Shown here one piece after another: positions 1-12,008 of a stretch of 64,000 nt of DNA. Origin of the DNA: Pyxicephalus adspersus (lineage: Eukaryota > Chordata > Amphibia > Anura > Pyxicephalidae). Every line of letters starts with the position of its first letter. The stretch's first letter is position 1. Under the pieces are notes generated by a model. The model was given only the letters and a program-made list of their open reading frames with translations, did not search any database and was not told the origin of the DNA. Location of the stretch: assembly GCF_032062135.1 (NCBI RefSeq), contig NC_092859.1, forward strand, positions 92,948,860-93,012,859, in the 5' to 3' direction. The translations under genes and the position numbers were made by a program.

Positions 1-100
1 CTTATTTTACATTTTTCTCTAAAAAGGGGGGGCTGTCTTATTTGATGGCCCTGCCTTATCATCGGGGAAACACGGTATGTAGTAAATGTCGAAAATGAGC
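1..100. repeat. Old DNA-repeat fragment sharing a GTCTTATTT / CGGGGAAACAC end
   Basis: The stretch carries CTGTCTTATTT and then CGGGGAAACACGGTA. The same pair of motifs, with more of the unit, occurs at 59625-59721, suggesting two diverged copies of one short inverted-repeat element. This copy is cut by the window start. Classification is uncertain. Confidence 0.4.
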
Positions 101-1930
101 CTGCTTTTACCTATTCTGTTAAGATACGAGGCACTGAGAAATGCTCATGTTATCTTAACAAATACACACCTCAGTTACTCACTAATGAATATATTTATTT
201 CACGCAAAGCAGCAGGTGAAAAAATGTAGTGATTACAGTGCAAAAAAAGCAACATATTGTATGAGTCTTTTTTGAACCTCTTTTTTAGGAAATCTGTTAA
301 ATAGAACAGCTTGTATTTTTTCTCCGATATGTTTTACAAGGTTCTTACAGTTGCATTTAACAAATCAGTATGCACTTGCAGTCTTGCTCTTACAGATGTC
401 CAAGCAAAAAATGCCAACAAAGGTTTTAGTTGTCCATTAAAGTGAATACATACAGAAAATCATCAGAGGAACCTTAGTCAATAGTAATAAAAACTGATGT
501 TTCCAGAAGGCATTTGTCACCGTTTTGGGGTGGGTTTAAAGGAGCTGGCAAAGTAGGGAGATTGACATGACTATGCTATATTATTCCATATAGTGCCCCA
601 GTGGCCTGTGTGTGATTTTCAGTGTGGTGAACTTTTTAGGACTACTTTTGTGTGGGTATCTGTCAGCAGCAGTATTTGTGTTAACATATATATTAGCTTT
701 TTTTTTGCTTTTCTATCACTTGCATTTAATTTTATCTTTATTATTAAAGATTTAGATTTTATTTCACATTTCTTGTAAATTTTTAGGTGCAAACTCAAAT
801 GTAAGACAAGCCTGGAAGGATACTGGATTGCTTACCATGAAGTTCAGGGGGCAAGCAGGTACTGAAATCCAAAGTGGTAGAAAGTATGCACCATAAAGTG
901 GCAGTTCTTGTTTGACTTTCTTCAGAGTAGCCTTGCATATACAAGATATAGTAAAAGGGATCACCTCACTTGCTTCCTCCTCTCTCAGGAACAGAGCAAC
1001 CAAAGAACTTTGCTTTAGCATTTAGATCTGCTGCTACTTAAACCATTTAGTTAAGACCTATAAGTAAGCACTTAATAAAACCATCGTCACAACTCAAGGT
1101 AACAAAAAAACCTTTTCAAAGCTGCAGAAAATCACATTGAGCCACTGCGGTCGCTGTATCTAAGCAGAGCTAACTAAGATGTCAGTATAAGTATCAAAAA
1201 ATAAATAAAAAATCTCTGTAACACAGCATGTGGCTCAATAGCAACCTCTATATGGCTAAACCAAAACGTTCTTATACTGCAAAATTAGTGTAAGCAATCT
1301 GTGCATATTAAATAGTATGAGTTCATGAATAAATATTATAATATATGACTAAGCCTTTAGCGGAAAAAATATATCTTCAAAAAATCTATATAGACCTGTT
1401 AGGATTAGAGGAGTGCACCCCACCCCTAAACTAATGGTCACCATTGAAAAGAGAAACTAAAAACAAACCTGCAAAAAAAAACACGAATACAAAACTGTTG
1501 AGCTGTCTGGGCTGTTGAACTTCATTGACCGATAAATATTGCAAAAAAAAAAAAAAAAATTCAGCCGTTTCCTGGTAAGCTTCATAGTTTCCTAGCAAGC
1601 CCCAAAGTCACTACAGGACACAAGGCACAGTGGGGGGATAGAGCATCCAATAAACATTAGAAGTATTCATGGCTTCATGGGTGGCAGGACAGTATGAATT
1701 CATGTGCTTTTTTTTCAGGCTTGGCTTGTACGAATATTTTTTTTGTATTGCAGTAAAAAGGTTAAATATACAGGTGAAATGCATGTATTTATGTACTGCA
1801 TAATGTATAGGCATCACGCACACATTACCTTCCTGGGCTCTTTTCTTTCTAAAGGTCTGTTTTAACACTTTCCCCTTTGTCCTGCCCCAAGACACGAATT
1901 CAAGTAATATATGGGCAGAGATTAATTAGT
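101..1930. other. Gene-free upstream DNA, nothing recognised
   Basis: AT-rich sequence with A/T runs. No exon, RNA gene or clear repeat was recognised. The small reading frames at 593-778, 764-1021 and 1611-1895 have low-complexity or random-looking translations. Confidence 0.5.
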
Positions 1931-1939
1931 TCCCAGGGA

Positions 1940-2131
1940 TGATCCTATAATTAATATTTACATTGGTAACAGTTTTGGGTAGTTATATTAGAAGGTAAAT
2001 GTCAATAAATGATTCCAATGATCATAATTTGGTATCTATCTAAACTGACCCAAGAGACAAAAACTGTTCATTGCTCAAGGAATCCCTAGCAACCTCCGAG
2101 GGTTCCACTAAACCCTGGTTGAGAAACACTG
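1940..2131 (-). mobile_element. hAT-like non-autonomous element, degraded copy
   Basis: The right edge, CTGGTTGAGAAACACTG ending at 2131, is the reverse complement of CAGTGTTTCTCAACCAG, the terminal sequence of the copy at 13408-13638. The adjoining stretch with TTCATTGCTCAAGGAA also matches that copy in reverse. The left end is too diverged to place, so 1940 is approximate. A CAGTG-type terminus is typical of hAT elements. Confidence 0.55.
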
Positions 2132-2139
2132 AACTGATA

Positions 2140-3128
2140 TTTTTCCAATATATTTTATGTTTGTTTTTTTACCTTCATCAAACTTTACATTCCGAAATGG
2201 ATATACCAATGGATATACCACAAAATCATGTTAGGTTTGTGAAAACATTAAATCTAATGTCAAATTATGAGCTGATATGTAGATAATACAAATGTGGCAC
2301 AGTAGGAACAAAAGAAAATGGAGAAAATGCAAATAATGGCCACACAGTATTCTGAACTACTAAGGATGACTAAATAAAAATTCCATTATATAGGTTTTAG
2401 ACTAGACATATAAAACTGGGGTATTATGGGCTGCATAGGAACACTGAACATTCTGCCCCGGAGCAACTCAGCTGATATGTTACACTACCCTAAATATTTT
2501 GATACATATCATTTCACATGAATTATAGTGTTGCGACTAAAGACTAACGTGTGCTTTCATTTTAGTCACAATACAAAAATTATGTGTATGTAAATAAAAA
2601 TAGCCTTATGTTGCAAAATAAGATATTGATTAAGACACTTCATACAAAAATGAACTTTTGCAGAGATATATCTATGCTTAACAAATTTAAAAAAATTCTA
2701 TCCCTTCACTCAGAAAAAAATAAAAGTTTTAGTGGTCAAAAAAAAGTATTAAAACCCTTAGATTGTATGCTCATTTAAAATACCAAAAGTCATGTAGTCA
2801 TTGGGGAATATAATAGTGTGGCATCCAAAGAGCAGAATGTTCCCATTGAATTTCCTCCTCCACAAAGTATAATTAGCTTAAAGAATGTATTGTGCCTATG
2901 TTGTTTGAGAAAGCCAGGAGCAAGGGGATATTTTCAATCCAAATATAACATTTTTTAAAAATGTTAGCAATCCTCAACAAATTACAGTCATTGGAACAAT
3001 TACATTATATTTTTGTAATTAAATTATATAATATATTTATATAAAGAGAAAAAACAAATATAATTGTTTATAGGAGCTCAACATGTTTGCATATGTTCAT
3101 GCATGCTTACAAAATAATGTTTATATGT
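2140..3128. other. Gene-free DNA upstream of the LRRN3 last exon
   Basis: Strongly AT-rich, with A- and T-runs. If 3139 is the exon start, this is intron. No motif beyond the 3' splice site was recognised. Reading frames at 2071-2286 and 2584-2778 look random. Confidence 0.5.
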
Positions 3129-3477
3129 TTATTTTCAGATCTCTATGCTAGAACATCTACCACCAATCAGATATGGAATTGTAAAGCCACCTTGTAAGCT
3201 GCTTCATCAATGGTCACCACCAGAAAATGGTAACACAGTGACTTTCTGATGTCCATCAAGACTAGCGCGACCTTCAGTTTACCAGTATGTGGGGATCTTC
3301 TTAAAAATGAGACTGCACTTTGCGTCACTAAAAAGGAATACTACAAATGTGTGCAGTTATATGTGGGTTAAACACAATCCAAGTTTTCATGAAGTGACCC
3401 TGTTAGAAAATTATACCAGAGAACAATAAACTGCTGATTCATAACTGGTAGACTATTATTAGGAACTGAAGAAAAAA
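3129..3477 (+). promoter_or_regulatory. LRRN3: LRRN3 last-exon 3' splice site and 5' leader with uORFs
   Basis: A T-rich tract ending in TTATTTTCAG (AG at 3137-3138) looks like a 3' splice site, which would start the last exon at 3139. Family knowledge supports this: LRRN genes carry upstream non-coding exons and keep the whole coding region in the final exon. The 339-nt leader has several upstream AUGs: a 34-codon uORF at 3145-3249, a 40-codon uORF at 3249-3371 whose ATG overlaps the previous stop as TGATG, a 40-codon uORF at 3307-3429, and very short ones such as 3173-3184. The uORF readings are direct; the exon boundary is inference. Confidence 0.5.
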
Positions 3478-5601
3478 ATGAGAGAAATAAAACTTAGACT
3501 AAACCCATTACTTGGACTATTGTTTGCTGCACTTGTGCACGCTACACAGAAGAAACCTGATTGCCCACAACTGTGTACATGTGAAGTTCGACCATGGTTC
3601 ACACCAAAATCCATTTACATTGAAGCTCTTACTGTGGATTGCAATGCATTAAATCTTGAGAGCATCCCAGTGAAGTTACCTGCAAATACACAGGTTTTAC
3701 TTTTACAAGCAAACAACATTGAAGAAGTTAAGGATGCAGACCATTTTCCAGTAAATCTTACTGGGTTGGATTTATCTCAGAACAATCTGTCCTCTATGAT
3801 CAATATTAATTTTACAAATGCCTATCAGATACTTTCTGTGTACCTTGAGGAAAATAAGTTAGTGGAACTGACTGAGGACTGCTTTTCTGGGCTTCAAAAT
3901 TTGCAAGAGCTCTACATTAATCATAACTTAATATCCGAAATCTCACCAAATGCATTTGCTGGGGTAGGAAATTTGCTTAGACTTCACCTCAATTCAAATA
4001 GATTGGAGGCAGTTAATAGCCAGTGGTTTGAAGCTTTGCCACGTCTTGAGATCCTTATGATTGGTGATAATCCAATAATCAGAATGGAAGATATGAACTT
4101 TAAGCCTCTTATCAATCTGCGCAGCCTGGTCTTGGCAGGAATAAATCTCACAGAAATACCTGAAAATGCATTTACAGGTCTTGATAACTTAGAAAGCATT
4201 TCTTTTTATGACAACAAATTTATTAATGTTCCCTCAGTTGCTCTTCAGAAGGTTATGAATCTTAAATTTTTGGATCTAAATAAAAATCCTATTAGGAGAA
4301 TACAAAGAGGAGATTTTAGAAATATGGTACACTTGAAGGAGCTAGGCATTAATAACATGCCTGATCTAGTTTCAATAGACAGTCTTGCGATTGAGAATTT
4401 GCCAGAACTCAGAAAAATAGAGGCAACCAATAACCCACAATTAGCATACATTCACCCCAATGCATTCTATAGACTGCCTAAGCTGGAAACCCTTATGCTT
4501 AACAGCAATTCCCTTAGTGCCCTTTATCGGAGTACTATAGAAGCCTTGCCCAACCTTAAGGAAATAGGCATACACAGCAATCCTATCAGATGTGACTGTG
4601 TAAATCGTTGGATTAATATGAATAAAACCAATATACGATTTATGGAAACCGATTCTTTGCTCTGTGTTGATCCTCCTGAATTCCATGGACAAAATGTAAG
4701 GCATATACATTTTAGGGAAATGATGGAAATATGTCTACCATTAATAGCTCCTCAAAGCTTTCCATCAAACTTGGATACGAAGAGGGGTAGTTCGGTTTCC
4801 CTGCACTGCAGAGCAACAGCAGAACCAGAGCCGGAAATATACTGGATTACACCTTCGGGTTCCAAACTCCAACCTAACATTTTTTCTGGTCAATTTTATG
4901 TTCATTCTGAAGGAACCTTGGAAATTAATAATATGAGCATCTTAGATGCTGGACTTTACACATGCGTAGCTAAAAACCTAGTAGGTGCGGATTTAAAAAC
5001 AATTATGATCACAGTGGATGGTTCCCTGCCAGAAGAAGTCAATGGATCTATCAATATTGACATTAAGGAAGTGCAGACCAATTCTATCATGGTGTCTTGG
5101 AAATCAACAATAAAGATATTTAAATCTAGTGTACAGTGGACTGCTTTTCTTAACGAGCAATCTACTCAAATTGCTCAGAATGTTCGAATGCCATCAGACA
5201 TAAAACAATACAATTTAACTCGCCTCAGTCCACTCACAGAGTACACCATCTGCATTAATGTTCCTACCATCTATCAGCAAATTGAAAAGCAGTGCATAAA
5301 TGTCACCACTAAAGGACCAGACACCATGTCTAAGCATAACAAAACTTTTAACTCTTCTACAGCAGTCATCATCTTGGGAGGTCTTCTTGTAATCATTGGC
5401 ATATCATACTTCTTCAACTATGTATCTTTGTATTTGAGGGGTACCTCTGATAACAAGTTTTCCAGGAATCTTCTACAAACACCAACATTTGCTTATAACG
5501 ACCTATATCCTCCTTTGTTGAGTCTTTGGAATGTCAGCAAAGAAAGCACATATCTTGAGGTCAAATCTACAGTTATACAAGTACCGAGTCTCATCCCGTA
5601 A
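3478..5601 (+). CDS. LRRN3: LRRN3, leucine-rich repeat neuronal protein 3 (complete)
   Basis: This is a 707-residue single-pass type I membrane protein of the LRRN family, neuronal cell-surface adhesion/signalling proteins; human LRRN3 is about 708 residues. Seen in order: signal peptide (1 to about 22, ending V-H-A), a cysteine N-cap (C29, C33, C35, C55), about eleven or twelve LRRs (about 65-370), a cysteine C-cap opening with C372 and C374, one Ig domain (about 425-513, disulfide pair C444/C496), one fibronectin III domain (about 522-612, W541), a transmembrane helix (about 628-650), and a tail of some 57 residues. The tail holds Y-N-D-L (673-676) and L-Y-P-P-L (676-680), matching the tyrosine/proline patch conserved in the family. 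Several N-X-S/T sites lie in the ectodomain. The first Met directly precedes the hydrophobic signal and has A at -3. As in other vertebrates the coding region has no intron. It fits LRRN3 better than LRRN1 or LRRN2 from recalled sequence, for example in the stretch after the N-cap and in the LRRs. It is the only intact gene in the window. Confidence 0.95.
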   Translation: MREIKLRLNPLLGLLFAALVHATQKKPDCPQLCTCEVRPWFTPKSIYIEALTVDCNALNLESIPVKLPANTQVLLLQANNIEEVKDADHFPVNLTGLDLSQNNLSSMININFTNAYQILSVYLEENKLVELTEDCFSGLQNLQELYINHNLISEISPNAFAGVGNLLRLHLNSNRLEAVNSQWFEALPRLEILMIGDNPIIRMEDMNFKPLINLRSLVLAGINLTEIPENAFTGLDNLESISFYDNKFINVPSVALQKVMNLKFLDLNKNPIRRIQRGDFRNMVHLKELGINNMPDLVSIDSLAIENLPELRKIEATNNPQLAYIHPNAFYRLPKLETLMLNSNSLSALYRSTIEALPNLKEIGIHSNPIRCDCVNRWINMNKTNIRFMETDSLLCVDPPEFHGQNVRHIHFREMMEICLPLIAPQSFPSNLDTKRGSSVSLHCRATAEPEPEIYWITPSGSKLQPNIFSGQFYVHSEGTLEINNMSILDAGLYTCVAKNLVGADLKTIMITVDGSLPEEVNGSINIDIKEVQTNSIMVSWKSTIKIFKSSVQWTAFLNEQSTQIAQNVRMPSDIKQYNLTRLSPLTEYTICINVPTIYQQIEKQCINVTTKGPDTMSKHNKTFNSSTAVIILGGLLVIIGISYFFNYVSLYLRGTSDNKFSRNLLQTPTFAYNDLYPPLLSLWNVSKESTYLEVKSTVIQVPSLIP

Positions 5602-6110
5602 AAAACACCGATTTAGGTGCTTAACCTATGGAATACAAACAAGCACAAAGTTTTAGTTGTGCTATTGAATGAAAGATTTGACTTTTTTCTAGGAAAAAAA
5701 AAACACAACATAACTGTCACTGCTGCCTAAAGAAAGATACCCCTGGTAAATGGCTTACAGTTTATTTTAAGCCAAACAATCAAATGCTTCATTCAGACAA
5801 AAATATATCTATAACAAAGCTGAGAACTATGACTTTCTTAGTTAAATACAAAATAAAGATATAGCTTATGTTTTCTGTATTTGTTTTCTACATTATACTG
5901 TAGTAGAAATGAGCAATACCTCCCTCTGTGATGTATTACACATTTTAGCCAAGAGTTTTTGAAGTGACAAAAAAAATTGAATTGGCACATGGTGTAATGA
6001 AAATGGCATTTTTGTAGTGTAGTAGAGACAGTAAATATGTACATTTTTTTTATGGAGAAAAAAAATTACATTTTTTTGATTAATAAAATTTACTTGTGCC
6101 ATGGCTATTT
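5602..6110 (+). other. LRRN3: LRRN3 3' UTR with candidate poly(A) signals
   Basis: AT-rich sequence follows the LRRN3 stop codon. AATAAA occurs at 5852-5857 and again at 6082-6087. Each is followed within 40 bases by T/GT-rich sequence typical of a downstream cleavage element. Either could end the transcript, and a longer 3' UTR cannot be excluded. The track of small ORFs in this stretch has no recognisable content. Confidence 0.5.
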
Positions 6111-7465
6111 TTCTTATGTGATATGGAGACCTAAAACTGCATTGGATAGAAGACAAAAATCATACTGAAGAGACATGAGCATTTATGCACAATAACTATC
6201 GGAGTTACTTAAATACCACACAGCTATAATCATATAAAATATATGTAGTAAGCATTAAGAAATAACACCAATCTAGTACAAGAGGGTTTTACTGAAAGTT
6301 CATTGACTTTGGGCTCACTGGCTAAATTTTATACCAAAAGAAGTCTGGGAAACGTGACTGTGTTTATATAAAACTGTTCTCAGTGAATATTGAGTTAATA
6401 GGTATATCGTAACATTACCCGGAAAGTTATTCTTATGAATGTTTTATATTTGTTTGCTATTTAACATTTTTTTTTAAATGTTATGGTGTATATATACCAT
6501 ATTTAGCAAGCAATCTGTGTTCTGATACCCATCCTTCATTGGCAGCATTAAAGGCCATTTCACATTTGTTGACCGCAGAATTCTTTTGAAGGCCCATCTG
6601 TGCTCCCAACTATTCACATTCAACTGAACCATTTTGTACAAGTGTTGAGGATTGTGTCAAGGTTTCTGAAAGCAGCAAGTCGCTTTTGGCTGCTTTTCTT
6701 TCTCTGGAGGAAGAACTGCAACCAAAAGGACAACAGGTGCAAGTGGTGCAGTTTGCCAATTAGCAGCAGTTTGCTATGTGTCCGGGAGCAGCTAACCATG
6801 CGGTTTTCAAGTATGAAAGAGGCCCAAGTTTCTCAGCTACAGTAGATCTTCTGTAGTTTGTATTTGACAGGCTAGCCTACCATTCCCATGAGAATCAATA
6901 AGCCCCAGGCACCCAAGGCCATGACATGTTTCATATTTCCTGGACAATCTTCTATCTGATAGATACTGACTTCTGCAAACTGGAAACACCCAACAAGGTC
7001 TACTGTTTTGGAGATGTTCTAACCCAGTCATTCAGCTATCACAATCAGGACAAGGTCACACGTTACACTTAGACCATTTTTCCTCCCGTTAACATACCAC
7101 ATCTTCAGGAACTAACTTGCTTGCTTGCTGACTAATTTATCCTATTACTTGAAGGTGACCACTTTATCTGGACTCTTATGGCATTAAAAGCCTGTTAATA
7201 AAGACCACTAACAGCTGTCTGTGAGCACCTAGAAAGAACCAATGTGCTTAAAGTTGTCCAGATATGGAACAAATGCACTCTACTTCACACATATGTATAA
7301 GGCAGGTATTACATTTGTGAGTACATCCCGGAGATCCCAAAAAGCATATTAATAAGACATCATGATAACATTTAGGTATTGGTATATTGAGTAACTAGAC
7401 TATCCATAGATAAATCCTATATTTGCAGTCATGGGGTAAAAAAAGTTATCAAAAGGTTTTAAAAA
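6111..7465. other. Gene-free DNA downstream of LRRN3
   Basis: No coding, RNA or repeat signal was recognised. The stretch 6540-7080 is somewhat less AT-rich than its surroundings and contains two small frames with no recognisable domain. Part of it could belong to a long LRRN3 3' UTR. Confidence 0.4.
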
Positions 7466-7469
7466 AATG

Positions 7470-8880
7470 TATGTATCAGGACACAGTTCCAAAATTTATC
7501 TGGTTATTAGCAGGTTCTAAATTTATTTAAATGCAACCTTGAGTGTAAAACAACATGACAGATTCCCCCATTTCATATTTTATTTTACAAAAAAAAAGGT
7601 CAAAATGAAAAAGCCATGTGTAAACAACCACCTTTAGCAGCAATGTCTTGAAATAATCAATCATTCTCTATTTGATTCTCATCCGTTCTCTCACATTGTT
7701 GTGAAGGATGTTTGGCCCACTCTTCTTTACAACTTTGCTTCTGTTCATTAAGGTTTGTGGGCATTACTTTATGCACATCTCTCAAAGTCCCACCACAGGA
7801 CATTGGTTGGGATAAGGTCTGGAATTTGACTGGGCCATTTTAACACCATGATATTTTTTTTTTCTTTCATTCACTCTGCTTTAGATTTGTTGGTGTGCTT
7901 GGGGTCATTGTCCTGGTAAATAGCCCAGTGCCAAACATTAGCAAAGATGCCCCCACGTGTAATTCCAAAATACTTTTGAGTACAGAGGTGTTCATGGTCC
8001 ACTCAATGACTGCAAGGTGCCCAGGTCCATTGGCTGCAGAACAAGCAGAATCATGCTCCTCCTGTATGTGTTGATATGCTCTGTAGTTTTCACCAAATGT
8101 GGTGCTGTGCATTAAGACCAAACATCTACACTTTTGTCTTGTCTATTTAAAAGGTCTTTTGGTTTATTCAGATGCATCTTTTCATGCTGCCATGTTCTTT
8201 TTAAAGAGAAGAGTCTTTCTCCCAGCATCCCTTCCAAACAAGCCATACTTTAGGCTTTTTATAATTGTACTGTATTGAATTTTAACATTTAACATGTTAA
8301 CAAGTAGTGTCTGAAATGTAACTGCTGGGTCTTTTGCAATTCCTCCAAGCATTGCAGTCTTTTGCTGGGACATCCACTCCTGGAAAGATTGGAAAATGTT
8401 TTGAATGTTTTCCACTTGTAATTATGTCTCACTGTAGAATAATGGGCTTTAAATTGTTTGGAAATGACCTTATAAACCCTGCCAGATTGGTAGGCAGCAA
8501 TAAGTGCTTCTTTAAGATCATTGCAGATGCTGGTCTTCCTTGCAATTGTTTTAACTCATACCTGTTTTAGACTAACCAACTGCTTACACTTCTGCTTTTA
8601 GAGAGGTGGTGACAGTTGCTCATGATCAGTTAATTAAGTGCATTTGATTAGCAGCACGCGCTACTTACCCCCTCTTAGTTCCTATGGAAGCAGTAAGGAT
8701 GTGCCTAATTGAATAGACACACTTTCTGAGTTTGAACTGAGCTAAATAAAGAACGACCTGGCAATATTTCATGTGTTTTTGTTCACCTGAAGTTGGAGTT
8801 ATTATATTTTAAGACCTGCTAAGGACGAGCTGATTTGGTAACATGTCCCGAAATACAAAACCTTATAAATTAGGTAAGAG
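7470..8880 (-). pseudogene. Decayed Tc1-like transposon, transposase on minus strand
   Basis: Read on the minus strand, two frames give Tc1-family transposase pieces. 8182-8415 contains K-Y-G-L-F-G-R followed by K-K-N-M-A-A, the region after the DNA-binding domain. 7867-8121 contains P-G-H-L-A-V-I-E-W-T-M-N and a shifted remnant of the D-N-D-P-K-H-T-S block that carries the second catalytic Asp. Stops and frameshifts break the gene and the N-terminal part is very degraded. Outer sequence at 7470-7560 (TAGCAGGTTCTAAATTTATT) matches the copy at 20330-21310, which helps set the left edge; both edges are approximate. It is a dead element. Confidence 0.8.
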
Positions 8881-9031
8881 TGTACTTTCTTTTTCTCATG
8901 TCTTAATGCACCACATATAAACAGCACAGTTGCAATCTGAATGTATGGTCATTACTACCATCATTCATTACTCACTTTCCAATTAGGAAAGGCAGTCCTG
9001 AACTTTCAAATTTAAAATCCAAAGCTAATAC

Positions 9032-9061
9032 GTTCAAAGGTGTTCAAAGGTGTTCAAAGGT
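9032..9061. repeat. 10-bp tandem repeat, three perfect units
   Basis: GTTCAAAGGT is repeated three times head to tail with no mismatch, next to ordinary AT-rich sequence. Confidence 0.9.
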
Positions 9062-9780
9062 TACGTTTTAGATTTTAATGAGTCAAAGGCAATACATTTA
9101 GATTATACTTATGCTCCTCTAATTTATTATCCAAAAATGTATTAAAAACAATCTAACAAAAACGTATAAGCATACACAGTACAAAACTGCTAGCATGCAT
9201 TTTTGTAAATGTTTATGCTGGCTGTATAAATAAAAGTTCCATTTTCACAGAGGCTGAACTGCTAATTAAAAGCAGCAATATAGACAGATGATAATAGCAG
9301 AATATCTCTACATGCTACATTTTACCCCTACGGAGAACATTTTTAAAATTAGATATTGAGTTAACAGTAAGAATTAACAACATCCGTTTATCTTCACAAG
9401 GTACCAAGCTACATCATGAACACTAATGCCTTCTTACCATTATTGCCCATTCATAATAGTTATACCTCTTTTCTACTTCACTTAGCTAGAATTGTCTGTG
9501 ACCTAGAAAGAATTCTTTGCTCTGCTCTTAAAATGTTTTTTAAGCTCTTTACTTTGTTTTCAAAAATATTCCGGTAATAACTGTAATCAAAAATGAGAAT
9601 GATGAAAAAACACTGTATATATATTTAAATTACTTCTGTTAGATTGTGTAAAAACTAAACAACACCTTGGTTTAGGTATTCAAATTAGAAAACTTTCACA
9701 CATTTATAGGAATTATGATTTGTACTTTGGGACTTTCTCTCCAGGAGAAAAGACATCAGACGACAAATGTAGCTCCCAGA
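9062..9780. other. Gene-free AT-rich DNA
   Basis: Nothing was recognised on either strand. Similarly unrecognised sequence lies between the Tc1 remnant and the 10-bp tandem repeat (8881-9031). Confidence 0.4.
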
Positions 9781-9781
9781 G

Positions 9782-10067
9782 CAGTGTTTCTAAATTGGTT
9801 CTACGGAACTCTAGGGTGCATCCATATGTTGCAAGGAGTTCCTTCAGCAATGAGTGATTTGTGACCTTTGGGTCAATTTAGGCGACACCAATAATCATTT
9901 TGGCACTGTAAGGGTGACATTCCTCCAAATGGCCAGCAATTTAAGCATCATTTTTCCTACTTAACACCAATGTACGGAGAGCTGTGGATATAGTAATAAT
10001 GTTCCCTGAAGACCTGACATTTTTTTTCAAGGGTTCATCCATGTTAAAAAGGTCTAAAACAGGCTGT
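9782..10067 (+). mobile_element. hAT-like non-autonomous element
   Basis: The element starts CAGTGTTTCT and ends near AAAACAGGCTG. It shares an internal order of motifs with 13408-13638: TTCC..CAGCAATGA, then GGTCA, AGGGTGACATTC, ACCAATGTAC, and GTTAAAAAGG near the end. The flanks TCCCAGAG and GTCTAGAG agree at five of eight positions, which could be a decayed 8-bp target duplication. It has no coding capacity. Confidence 0.65.
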
Positions 10068-11104
10068 CTAGAGTAACAATCATTTTAAGTTAAATTGTTT
10101 TTTCTGGGTATACATTGATATTGGAGGATATAGTCAGAGTGTAGCTGTATTTCTCCACCAAGCACAGCACAAGCACCCCAGTGCAGTTTACTACATTTTA
10201 ACATTAGTAAAGTACACCACTAATTCTATATAGGCCAACTTTTCCTTAGGCATCAGTCTTCCTTCAAAATGGGATAGAATCATCTGTATTATCTGGTTTT
10301 GTATTTGTGGTCAGCATGAGAAAAGAATGCCCCTTGCGGTTATAAACCTAGAAAAACTGTGATGTGTCAGCAAACACAAAATTGGACCCAAGAGAAAGTG
10401 GTTGGGATAATAGAAGGAACAATGCTTAGCATCAGAAAGTTGGAACTCTGGGTATGTTTAAGTACATAAACATTAATGCTTTGTTTAGCACCAGCCCCTA
10501 GATACACAGAAATACTCTATTTGTAATGTGTAGTCATTCTGCAGTGAACAGCCATAATCTCACCAAGGACAAAAAAAACATCACAAGTAATCAGTATGTG
10601 GCTCACCATTTGTAGATAGATTTCAAAAGGGTATTTGCAAAGCTTTTAGTGCGTATGACGTTAAAAGAACTGAACATGATATCACATTCCACAAATAAGC
10701 AAGTGACTGGGTTAACAGTGTGATTTTTTTAATATTTGCACAATTAGGTCAGAGATTGGACAAGGTAATGCTTCTCTATGAAACATGCATTTCAAAAGGA
10801 AGAAAATATTTTCTATGTGAAACAATGCTGTTTTGTTGCTACAGGAATACACAATATATTTGAACACCTATCTATTATATTTGCTGTTTCAACATTCAAC
10901 ATCTCAGGTAAATTCTAACAAATTTAAAATCTCTAAGAACACAGTTTTAACATAGTTGATGAATTACTATAGAACATACGGTTGGCATTAGAATTTATCA
11001 GCTAGACACACTCATCAATCACCAGATATTTCAGCACCATGGACAGAGCTTTTTATTCCAGGCTATTTGTCAAAAACAAAGAAGGTGAAATATGACCTAC
11101 TTCA
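10068..11104. other. Gene-free DNA before the assembly gap
   Basis: Ordinary AT-rich sequence with no gene or repeat that I recognise. Confidence 0.4.
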
Positions 11105-11547
11105 NNNNNNNNNNNNNNNNNNNNNNNNNNNNNNNNNNNNNNNNNNNNNNNNNNNNNNNNNNNNNNNNNNNNNNNNNNNNNNNNNNNNNNNNNNNNNNNN
11201 NNNNNNNNNNNNNNNNNNNNNNNNNNNNNNNNNNNNNNNNNNNNNNNNNNNNNNNNNNNNNNNNNNNNNNNNNNNNNNNNNNNNNNNNNNNNNNNNNNNN
11301 NNNNNNNNNNNNNNNNNNNNNNNNNNNNNNNNNNNNNNNNNNNNNNNNNNNNNNNNNNNNNNNNNNNNNNNNNNNNNNNNNNNNNNNNNNNNNNNNNNNN
11401 NNNNNNNNNNNNNNNNNNNNNNNNNNNNNNNNNNNNNNNNNNNNNNNNNNNNNNNNNNNNNNNNNNNNNNNNNNNNNNNNNNNNNNNNNNNNNNNNNNNN
11501 NNNNNNNNNNNNNNNNNNNNNNNNNNNNNNNNNNNNNNNNNNNNNNN
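11105..11547. other. Assembly gap (443 N)
   Basis: A run of N. Reading frames that appear to cross it are artefacts. Confidence 1.
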
Positions 11548-12008
11548 TACAAATGTGTCACACACGTTTCACAGACTCTACATAAAAAAAAAAACCGTAA
11601 AAGCTATTCAACCTTAAATTTAATCAATAACTGCTTTTCTGAATCATAATAGGTACCAGGTATGCTTTATAACTAGTATCCTTGTTTTTGGTCAGAAATT
11701 GTCAATAAAAATAAAAAAACACTAATGTAAAAGCATGCATGCGGATTTGGTTAGCATTTTTCATTGTTGTACTAATGCCCCTTAAGCCGCTTGGAAAAAC
11801 AACATGGTCAATTAATTTTCTTCCGTTATTTGTGTATGTGGCGGTCTGCTTAGATGAGGTAGACATGATCATCTTCCATCATAAACATTGACCATAACAG
11901 CATACACAAAAATCTCTAAACACATCCAAAAGTGCCCAAAGAAAACAGATTAGAATTTTTGGTGGCTTAGAGACAAAAAGCTACCCTTCCATTAAAAAAA
12001 AAACAAAT
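11548..12008. other. Gene-free DNA after the gap
   Basis: AT-rich with short A-runs. Nothing recognised. Confidence 0.4.

Noticed and set aside
3984..4710. Minus-strand frames inside LRRN3
   Set aside because: Antisense shadows of the coding region.
11053..11649. Four long reading frames on both strands
   Set aside because: They run through the block of N and contain no real sequence beyond a few residues.
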